NCBI RefSeq assembly: GCF_002127325.2 | Contig: NC_035446.2 | Location: 157,946,799-158,010,798 of the forward strand | Length of the DNA stretch: 64,000 nucleotides | Reading direction: 5' to 3' | Origin: Helianthus annuus | Lineage: Eukaryota; Streptophyta; Magnoliopsida; Asterales; Asteraceae | Part shown: positions 56,436 to 64,000 of the stretch, one piece after another | Layout: each line of letters starts with the position of its first letter | Position numbering within the stretch: position 1 is the stretch's first letter | Translations under genes and position numbers: made by a program | The notes under the pieces: model-generated | Database searches by the model: none | What the model saw: only the letters and a program-made list of their open reading frames with translations | What the model was told of the DNA's origin: nothing

Positions 56436-57456
56436 ATAACTATAAACATAAAAAATAGCAAAATGATCTTTGTTAAATAGTTAAACGAATCATGAGGTTC
56501 TCCATTTGTATTCAACTAATGAATAAGTTGCCAGGGTCCGACGGCAATTTGCATGTCTCAAAGTCCACGGCTAGCAACCAAAATTTTAATATGCACATCA
56601 TATGTTTCAATCAAAATATAGGATTTGAGTGTTATCTAAAAGATCTGTATAAAGATGAGCACACTTAGTTTCAGAATGGTTTATCAGTTGTCACAATTAT
56701 CCATGTTCATAGAATGAATACACATCTCAAATTAGCATTAATTTAAACAATAAATCCAAGTTTTATGTTACAAATAAATTAATACACCTAAATTAGTTTT
56801 AACACCCTCCAGATAAGCAAAAGTTAACGAACACTTAAAACGAACACTTATATATTTCCGGCCAAAAGAAGTGTGATATGTGTAAACATATTCAAATTAG
56901 TTTGATAACACGAACTTTTCACAAATAAATAAATTATAAACTATATATTGAGTTCTACTTGCTTTATATTTTAAATGGTTATATAAAAATGAGAAACTAA
57001 AAAAACTTACAAATTCAAACAAGAAAACATGTACACCCTTTTTTATGTAAATGGTTACATAGAAAAAAATTACACATTTAAACAAGAAAATATGTAAAAT
57101 TTATTATGTAAGTGGTTAAATGAGGAACTAAAGACTAAAAAATAAGCTTTATGGATCTTTCACCTTGTTAATAATATAATTTGAATCAGCCCCTTGAGGC
57201 CCAACCAGAACATGGAGCAACTGAAGAAAAATAAAAAAAAGAATAAAACACGTTAGTAGGATTAGAAGTCTGGACGGCCATGTACATATACAAGTGATGT
57301 TTCCATTCGGCCAAAGGGGAATTCTTATTCATCTCTCCTACAATAGGCTTATATATAATAAAGATATATTTACTAAAAAACTTTGGGCCTCTCAATAGTT
57401 TGGGCCCTGTGCGGTGGCACCTCCCACACAGACCCAAAACCGGCTCTGATCAACAA

Positions 57457-57714
57457 TACAAATAACACACCCATCTAATCGGCACCCATGACAATTGACA
57501 AAGACCATTTAAGTTGGCCAGCCCATAAGACACAAACAAGCCCATAAGACTATTTAAGTTGACCAGCCCTAGAGTGACCCAAATGAGAAAAAAACATATT
57601 AGAGCCCACTCACAAGTAACAAACAGAGGGTCACCCCTAGCATCAAATAAACTTGATTCCTTTCCTATATTGGACGACAACACTATCCATAAAAGGGGAT
57701 TACGAAATCTATAC
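57457..57714. other. short spacer before duplication copy 2
   Basis: CAGCCCATAAGAC and similar phrases (near 57519 and 57541) repeat locally. No gene was identified. Confidence 0.4.
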
Positions 57715-57905
57715 TATATAAGTTCCGAAAGATATATTAATTTGCTATATAATATTTTTAAGAATTCATTGATAACAATATTTCCGAATACTTGGAACAT
57801 AATTCTGAAGTAGGGTTTCTTCCTAATAAACACGTTTCATCAGCCCGATCATCTTCTTCTCCTCCCTCCGTAGTTGCCACTAAAACACCACTGGAATATC
57901 AATCT

Positions 57906-59048
57906 ATGGCGAATGTCCATATAGGCGATGACGTCCTTCGCAACATCCTTGCTCGACTTCCAGGAAAGCCTTTACTACGGTTCAGATGCGCCTCAAAGCA
58001 TTGGAATCGTGTAATTTCCGATCTATATTTTATGAAGTCGAGATCACGTAGAATGGTCCTTTTCCCATTACTAAAGCCTTTTGTTGCTATAGACGAAAAC
58101 GTACCGGCAGAAGACAAGACTCATTCCATGGTCAGAATACCGTATTCTTCTTCAGAACACTTGCCGGAATTAGTTTCAGAACTTACCATTGTTGGAACAT
58201 TCAGTGGCATTGTGCTTTTGGCTGTTTGGCGGCCTCCAGCTATTCCTTGTCCTTTTAGGTTCCTTATGTGTGACTTGATCCTATACAACCCCTTAACACG
58301 TGCATCCAAGGTAGTTGCGGTTATGAAACAACATTCTTTCATTGATCATTTTTTATCCTATGTGTTTGGATTTGGCCATGGTGAGACCCCACATGACTTG
58401 AAGATTGTTAGATTTGCCTATATGTGCCGTACCTCATGTTACCGATGGAACGTCTTTGATCTTAAAACTAGTTCATGGAGCACACCACAATTCACTGAAC
58501 CGGATTTTTATTTTTGGGGTGATGCGGGTGTGTTTCTAAATGGCTTTTTGTATTGGGTAACTTTAAGACAACGCCGTTTCAACATCTTGGCCCTCAATGT
58601 TAAGGAGATGGGATTTTCGATGATAAAACTTTTTCATGGAGTCGACCCTGAAATGCTTCTTTTGGGATCCATAGGTGGATGCCTTTGCACGATTAACAAA
58701 AGCACTACTGGATTTGATGTGTGGTTGATGAAAGAACAGTGTGATGAGAACTCGTGGACGAAAGCACATTCATTCAAATTCGGTTTGGAAGGTAATAGGT
58801 TCTACCCTATTTGTGTTTTGGGTAACGGAAAAATTCTTATGACATGTAGCTCAATCCAATTTGTTATCTATGACACGTCAAAAGATTCATATAAGACGCT
58901 CAACGCTTTGGAAACTCTTGATCATATCGACAGGCTATCCAAGATTTTTAATTCCAGGTCGGTAGGCGGTAGTTCTCAATTCAAGGTTGTACGGTCAATC
59001 GAGTACGTGGAAAGTTGGGTTTCACCTTCTGAAATGTGTTATATCTAA
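57906..59048 (+). CDS. F-box protein with F-box-associated domain (intact)
   Basis: This is a 380-codon single-exon gene. The ATG at 57906 (MANVHIGDDVLRNILA) is chosen because it matches the start of copy 1 and begins the F-box. An upstream in-frame extension has no ATG. The F-box (residues about 4-45) contains LARLPGKPLLRFRCASKHW, the Skp1-binding pattern. The C-terminal part (about 105-370) is the F-box-associated type found in large plant families, with YNPLTRASKVV, DVFDLKT-like (WNVFDLKTSSWS) and FLNGFLYWVT motifs. Proteins of this type are substrate adaptors of SCF ubiquitin ligases. The substrate cannot be predicted. No internal stop or frameshift is present. Expression is not shown. 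Confidence 0.93.
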   Translation: MANVHIGDDVLRNILARLPGKPLLRFRCASKHWNRVISDLYFMKSRSRRMVLFPLLKPFVAIDENVPAEDKTHSMVRIPYSSSEHLPELVSELTIVGTFSGIVLLAVWRPPAIPCPFRFLMCDLILYNPLTRASKVVAVMKQHSFIDHFLSYVFGFGHGETPHDLKIVRFAYMCRTSCYRWNVFDLKTSSWSTPQFTEPDFYFWGDAGVFLNGFLYWVTLRQRRFNILALNVKEMGFSMIKLFHGVDPEMLLLGSIGGCLCTINKSTTGFDVWLMKEQCDENSWTKAHSFKFGLEGNRFYPICVLGNGKILMTCSSIQFVIYDTSKDSYKTLNALETLDHIDRLSKIFNSRSVGGSSQFKVVRSIEYVESWVSPSEMCYI

Positions 59049-59400
59049 CACAACCTTATGCTTTTTTTTTTAATCTTATGAGATGTACTGTTTTTAAACA
59101 TCTATGATTTTTTAGTTTCATTTCATGAGATTCGGATATGTAAACGTATTTGATTATCTTTTGATATGTTCAGGACTTTTGGTTAAAATGATTTCTTCGA
59201 GGCAATTATAATTTTTGGTTAAAGACTTGAATTGATAAACGCAAAGCATATTTTCGGACCGAATGTCATTTGTAAATGGACGTTGTTTTTTGGGGATTTT
59301 AAGATTTATTAACTTAAAAAAAAATAGGTAACAATAACAAGTATGTCTTTCATTTGATCTGCCAAACAAAAAGGAAAGAATGGAGTACTTTTTACTATAA

Positions 59401-59815
59401 GGGTGACTAGGGTGTTAGCGGGGATGGTGTTACGCGCGGTAACACCGCCGCCATCCCCATTTTGTGTGCGGCAAACTCAAACATCTAGGGCAGTGGCGGA
59501 TCTAGGATTCCGACCAAGCGGGAACGTTTTATAAATAGGCGGTAACGAAATCGAAAAAACGTCAAATTTTTCTAAAATTTACACTAAAAACGTCAAAAAT
59601 TTTCCGACCAAGCGGTAGCGGAGGCTACCCCTTGTTTAGCTATATATCCGCCCCTGATCTAGGGACTGCTCACCGCTTGTGCCATGTTGATTTTTTCGAC
59701 CTCTTGACCCCTCAAATGGCTATGATTGGCAGGGGAGTGGAGAGGGGCCCCCTTACGGTTAAAGTGGCATAGTGTGATTGGCTAGATGGAAACGGGGGGA
59801 GCACCCCTTACACCC
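59401..59815. mobile_element. Tourist-like MITE (copy 2) with nested insertion
   Basis: The ends are GGGTGACTAGGGTG and, in reverse complement, GGGTGTAAGGGGTG, with TAA on both sides (59398-59400 and 59816-59818). Minus the nested 166-bp MITE and its 8-bp duplication it is 241 bp, exactly the length of copy 1 at 40104-40344. Confidence 0.85.
59491..59656. mobile_element. hAT-type MITE, 166 bp, nested in a Tourist MITE
   Basis: The left end is CAGTGGCGGATCTAGG and the right end, in reverse complement, is CAGGGGCGGATATATA. The 8-bp target duplication ATCTAGGG is at 59483-59490 and 59657-59664. Copy 1 has the empty site, which confirms the insertion. Confidence 0.93.
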
Positions 59816-60109
59816 TAAGGCCATAAAACCCGAGAACCCTACTTGTAGTAAAATTGTACCACACGCAGTTTTGACTTAAAACTTAATCAAACACAACGGA
59901 GGACTTAACAAAAAACGAAATGTAAAGTATTAGATGTCAACAAAACTCAAATGCCAACATAAGTTCAACATGAAATGCCAATGTCTAAAGCAAAAGCCAG
60001 GTAACCAAATCAAGACATGCCGTCGAGAAGAGTATATTTCAGCCGTAATACCAACCGTAATCCACCTCGCTGGCTTTCATACTTGCCACCGTTTCCATCA
60101 ATTCGGTGA

Positions 60110-60333
60110 TGACGGAGGTGGCTGTGAAGTCGCAGCCGCGGAACAGGTGCGGGTCGTGCAAGCGATGGTGTGGGTTTGATGGGGTTCATGTGTAGGTGTG
60201 GAACAACGTTCTATGGGACCTACAAATATCTGGAGCAACAAGCTTGCAACTTTGATATCAAGACCATGGGAAAGGAGGTGACCGCTAAAGTGAAACCAGT
60301 GGTCAAGGGTGTAAAACTGGTGAAGATAAGAGG
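60110..60333 (+). pseudogene. AN1 zinc-finger (SAP-type) gene remnant, copy 2
   Basis: It has the same AN1 pattern as at 45810-46021 (NRCGSCKR, then after a one-base shift GLMGFMCRCGTTFYGTYKYL, then ACNFDIKTMGKEVTAKVKPV). Here the finger has lost a cysteine and a histidine (FYGTYKY against LCGTHKY in copy 1), and the stop codon after KI has changed so that the frame reads on. It is therefore more decayed than copy 1. Confidence 0.82.
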
Positions 60334-60489
60334 CGATCTCAGTCGTTGATTTGTTACTGATCATATGGTCTGGGTATAGGGTAGGCGATTGCTCAGTGTA
60401 GGGCTTTCCTTCAATGAAATCCCTATGGTGTCTTTGTTGATTTGCGAAATTGTACCTATTTCGGATTCAAGCTGTCGGCCATAATGTAT

Positions 60490-61600
60490 TTTAATTACTA
60501 TTTTCGATGTATAATTCATTATTTAATTAATGACCCATTACATAATTAGAACAAGGAATGAGAATTTAGCTATATATCAGTAGTAAATGCAGTTGTGGCA
60601 TGCACTTTAGTAAGTGACTAGGCAAGCTGACAATGAGTGTTAATTGTGAGAATTGCACAACTCTCGAGTATGATATAAGTATAAAGAATAAAGAATTTTG
60701 GTACCTAAATTCCACATCATTTTCTTCGATATATGTATAAAGAATTTTGGTACCTAAATTCCACATCATTTTCCTCGTACCATTCACTGTTTGTGTAACA
60801 TCTTCTTGACTGTTGAGTCCTTCTTGTTGCAGTCCTTCTTGTTGTGATTCATTTGTGCTCACGTCTCTAGTGTTATCGACATGTGCTTGAGTGTTTGCAG
60901 TGTTACCATCTACACTTGAAACACCACCTACTCTTTCTGCATCCATATTATCTAAAGTAAAAAAATTATAAGTACCTTAACTAATCAACAGAATCTGATA
61001 AAACATTAAGCAATATAACATGCTTTTTCAAATAAAAAAGACGAACTAAATTAAGTGATTAACATTCTTAACTAATGAAGACTTGATATACAATAATAAT
61101 TAAAGCAACAATATTATCAGTTCTACATACCTTAATATCAATCAGAAACCCACAACTTGGAACATGGATGGTCTGACTATCGACAACAAAAAGGGGGTTG
61201 GATTTATACTCCATTGATTATTGTAAATTTGTATATGGAATGATTTTTTTGGGGAAACAAAACTTAGAAGAATGGAAGATCACGAGCTAGGATTGGGGGA
61301 TATTAAGAATTAGGGCAGGTGGAGTAAAATCTTTTAATACCTTGGAAATATAACAACTATCATTAATTATTATTGAAGTAATTCATGCGGGTCGGGTATA
61401 CGGATACGGGTTGGGTTTCGGGTATAAGGGTCGGGTATACGGGTTTCCCTATAAAACCATCCCCGGACCCGAACCCGCAAAAAAAATTAAAACCGTCCCC
61501 ATACCCGACCCAAGACCCGCAAACCCGGCCCCGACCCGGCCCAATAATGTCGGGTTTCGGATTTCCCCATCGGGTACGGGTTTTTTTTTTGCCATCCCTA
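60490..61600 (-). mobile_element. hAT element remnant, terminus at 61600
   Basis: The right end reads, on the minus strand, TAGGGATGGCAAAAAA, followed inward by tandem GGGTCGGGT/CCCGAACCCG motifs. Both are typical of plant hAT ends. The adjoining sequence at 61601 is gag of a gypsy element, so the hAT inserted there. Within it the frame 60946-60566 (MDAERVGGVSSVDGNTA...) follows a probable 5'-UTR intron (donor near 61128, acceptor near 60952) and may be the transposase N terminus. It breaks down after VNGTRK, where a 49-bp tandem duplication (60690 and 60739) occurs. The left end was not found. Confidence 0.6.
60566..60946 (-). pseudogene. possible hAT transposase N-terminal exon, damaged
   Basis: The first part is rich in Ser, Thr, Asn and Gln, like the disordered N termini of Ac/Tam3-type transposases. 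The second half derives from a duplicated non-coding segment and a hydrophobic stretch without a motif. Identification rests on position next to a hAT terminus rather than on a domain. Confidence 0.3.
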
Positions 61601-64000
61601 CTGGGGAGAAAGGCGCGGTAGATTGTATGACGTGGCTAGACGAGATGGACACCGTGGTGGACATCAGTGGTTGCGCAGAGAAAGATGTGGTAAAGTTTGT
61701 TTCACAATCATTCAAGGGCGAGGCCCTGGCTTGGTGGAGGTCTCTGGTTCAGGCCTCGGGGAAAGCTGTTTTATACAGCATGACATGGGAGGAATTCATT
61801 TCCCTCATCAAGGAAAATTTCTGCCCTCAACATGAGGTTGAAAAGATCGAGTCCGACTTCCTATCGTTGGTTATGACGAACCTTGACTGTCAAGCTTACC
61901 TCACGAGCTTCAACACAATGTCCCGGTTGGTTCAATATCTGGTAACCCCAGAGCCAAAGAGAATAGCTCGTTTTATCGGTGGTTTAGCCCCCGAAATAAA
62001 GACAAGCGTAAAGGCCTCTCGGCCAGCGACCTTTAGATCTATAGCTGACATTTCTTTGTTCCTCACTCTGGATGCGGTCCGACAAAGATCGCTGAGGAAC
62101 AAAGAGGCTGAGAAGAGAAAGCGTGAAGATGATACTTCACGAAGGTCGAACAAGAAACACCGTGGAAACGGTGACAACAAAAGAGGGTCTGAGTCAAGGA
62201 AGGATGGGCAACAGTCTGGTAAGAAGCCCAAGTGCAAGAATTGCAAGAGACACCATTATGGAAAGTGCAGGCTCGAATCAAACTCGTAAACTCAGTCAAA
62301 GTCATTTGCTTGCGGGTTATGCAAGTCCAAGGACCACAAGACCGTGGATTGCAAAAAGATAAAGGATGCAACTTTCTACAGTTGCAACGAGAAGGGGCAC
62401 ATTAAAACCAACTGCCCTAAATACGCCAAGAAGCCTGAAGAGACCAAGAAGACCAATGCGAGAGTCTTCAGAATGGATGCGAAAGAAGCAGTGCCAGACG
62501 ATAACGTGATCACAGGTACTTTCCTCGTAAATGATATCTTTGCAAGAGTAATTTTTGATTCGGGCGCTGATAAGTCTTTCGTAGATCATAAATTTTGCAA
62601 ATTGTTGAATATGTCTGTCAAAACCTTAAATGTAAATTATGAGGTAGAGCTAGCAGATGGCACCATAGAAACCGTCTCCACTGTGTTAGATGGATGTGTG
62701 ATATCCATTAAGAACCACTCTTTTCCTATATCTCTGCTTCCCTTTAAATTGGCTGGTTTTGACATAGTTCTGGGTATGGACTGGTTATCTCACAACCAGG
62801 CCCAAATTGTCTGCAACAGAAAGCAAGTGGTGATAAAGACTCCGTCTGGTGAATCGCTTACCATTCAGGGAGATACCCAGTACGGATTGCCTGAGCAAGT
62901 GACTATGCTCAAGGCTTCAAAATGTCTAAAGAAGGGTTGTGTCATCTACACGGCACAGGTGATTTTTGATGAGCCTAAACCGAAGATAGAAGACATTCCA
63001 GTCATTTCGGAATATCCAGAAGTTTTCCCTGAAGATCTACCTGGTTTGCCACCAGATAGGCAAGTAGAGTTCAAGATCGATATCATCCCTGGAGCAGCAC
63101 CTGTTGCTAGAGCACCTTACAGGTTAGCACCAACCGAAATGAAGGAGTTGAGGACCCAACTAGATGAACTGCTAGCTAAAGGTTTCATCAAACCTAGTTC
63201 GTCTCCCTGGGGAGCACCAGTCCTGTTTGTCAAGAAAAAGGACGGATCGATGCGTCTGTGCATCGATTATCGCAAGCTTAATAAAGTCACGATAAAGAAT
63301 GGATATCCTTTGCCGAGGATCGGCGATTTGTTCGATCAGTTACAAGGGGCAAGTTATTTCTCGAAGATTGACTTGAGGTCAGGCTACCATCAACTGAAAG
63401 TCAGAGATGAAGACGTACATAAAACCGCATTTAGGACTCGATATGGTCATTATGAGTTCCTGGTGATGCCTTTTGGGCTCACTAATGCACCGGCTGCGTT
63501 CATGGATCTCATGAATCGCGTTTACAAGCCATACTTAGACAAATTCGTCATCGTTTTCATCGAGGATATTCTCATCTACTCGAAGAACCGAGCTGACCAT
63601 GAGAAACACCTTCGTTGTATTCTCAAACTCCTGCATCATGAGAAACTCTATGCCAAATTCTCTAAGTGCGAATTCTGGCTTCGAGAAGTCCAATTTCTTG
63701 GACATGTCGTCAGCGAGCGTGGTATCCAAGTAGATCCCGCTAAAGTAGAGGCTGTCATGAATTGGCAAGAGCCAAAGACGCCTACAGAGATTCGTAGTTT
63801 CCTGGGGTTAGCAGGTTACTACAGGCGATTCGTTGAAAATTTTTCAAGGATTACTGCGCCCTTAACTTCTTTGACAAAGAAGAAAATAAAGTTCGTTTGG
63901 GGCCCTAAGCAGCAAGAGTCCTTTGATATTCTGAAACAAAAGTTGAGCAACGCTCCTGTACTGACATTGCCTGAAGGTACCGAAGAGTTCGTAGTTTACT
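61601..64000 (+). mobile_element. Ty3/gypsy element, 5'-truncated by a hAT, runs off the window
   Basis: Gag homology starts immediately at the hAT border and pol continues to the last base of the window. The LTRs, primer site and integrase are not within view. It is a chromovirus-like element related to, but distinct from, the one at 19879-28554 (different zinc-knuckle and capsid sequence). Confidence 0.92.
61607..64000 (+). pseudogene. gypsy gag-protease-RT polyprotein, partial, with a stop
   Basis: Capsid begins within GEKGAVDCMTWLDEMD and includes GEALAWWRSLVQASG. After basic KRKREDDTSRRSNKKHRG and one Cys/His cluster, an in-frame TAA (62287-62289) interrupts the frame, which then stays open to the window end. 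A second knuckle ([12 protein letters not shown]) lacks its first cysteine (Phe instead). Protease has [14 protein letters not shown] has [20 protein letters not shown]. Its catalytic box is [11 protein letters not shown], so the first Asp of the usual DD pair is Glu. The RNase H region begins near the end of the window. The upstream open sequence to 61411 belongs to the hAT end and is not gag. These lesions make an active product improbable. Confidence 0.92.

Larger units (their letters stand above)
49967..57448. mobile_element. small hAT element interrupted by a copia retrotransposon
   Basis: The left end is CAGGGCCGTCCCTGAG and the right end, in reverse complement, is CAGAGCCGGTTTTGGG. Both are flanked by the 8-bp target duplication ATCAACAA (49959-49966 and 57449-57456), as expected for hAT. 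Without the nested copia and its duplication the element is 1124 bp. It has no transposase, so it is non-autonomous. GGGCCCTGTGCG-type repeats lie near both ends. Confidence 0.88.
57715..60489 (+). repeat. segmental duplication, copy 2
   Basis: Collinear with 32153-47918 once the insertions of copy 1 are discounted. It contains the intact F-box gene, the Tourist-like MITE with a nested hAT MITE, and the AN1 remnant. It is 2601 bp after removal of the nested MITE and its 8-bp duplication. Confidence 0.95.

Noticed and set aside
57792..57905. Upstream extension of the F-box protein by 38 codons
   Set aside because: It begins with TTG rather than ATG, lies in 5'-UTR-like sequence with indels relative to copy 1, and the F-box starts right after the ATG at 57906.
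61411..61606. N-terminal 65 codons of the open frame leading into gypsy gag
   Set aside because: They are encoded by the hAT terminal repeats (GGGTCGGGT type). Gag homology starts only after 61601.
1..64000. tRNA or rRNA genes
   Set aside because: No cloverleaf with A and B boxes or rRNA core was recognised by eye. The iMet-like matches are retrotransposon primer sites only. A tRNA scan was not possible.

Overview
The window looks like a plant nuclear chromosome, most probably Asteraceae (genus not determined). The grounds are spliced plant-type gene fragments, AT-rich spacers, tRNA-iMet primer sites next to LTRs, and LTR families with long LTRs ending in TGTAACACCC or TGTGACA that I associate with composites. 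There is no bacterial-type gene organisation. Almost all the sequence is transposable elements (TEs) and their remains. The only cellular gene that looks intact is a single-exon F-box gene at 57906-59048.

Layout. 1-5970: an LTR end, an ATHILA ORF1-like open frame between palindrome-rich repeats, an 0.8 kb array of alternating inverted repeats, and a perfect 41-bp-arm palindrome. 5970-19130: LTR remains and fragments of host genes (an unrecognised gene split by a 3.3 kb solo LTR, a PWWP exon, a KH exon) beside a CACTA-like terminus. 19879-28554: a complete but coding-defective Ty3/gypsy chromovirus on the minus strand, inserted inside the dimerisation domain of an older hAT transposase (28555-30187 plus 19766-19873). 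32153-47918: copy 1 of a segmental duplication carrying an F-box gene and an AN1 zinc-finger (SAP-type) remnant. This copy holds five later insertions: a non-autonomous LTR element, a PIF/Harbinger deletion derivative, a gag-only TR-GAG element, a Ty1/copia element and a solo LTR. 49967-57448: a small hAT element holding a 6.35 kb copia. 57715-60489: copy 2 of the duplication with the intact F-box gene and one nested hAT MITE. 60490-61600: a hAT end. 61601-64000: the gag-pol of a second gypsy element running off the window.

The two duplication copies allow exact accounting. Copy 1 minus its five insertions and their target-site duplications is 2598 bp. Copy 2 minus its one insertion is 2601 bp. 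Three of the copy 1 insertions lie inside the F-box coding sequence, yet the interrupted reading frame is otherwise open. The LTR pairs of the full-length elements are nearly identical, so insertion was recent, but none of them has an intact polyprotein. That suggests mobilisation in trans.

The main unexplained pattern is that several unrelated LTR families here each carry a cluster of a short, family-specific, usually palindromic motif, most often in the first few hundred bases of the LTR. Boundaries backed by target-site duplications are reliable. Family names for short fragments are less so. All sequence comparisons were made by eye.
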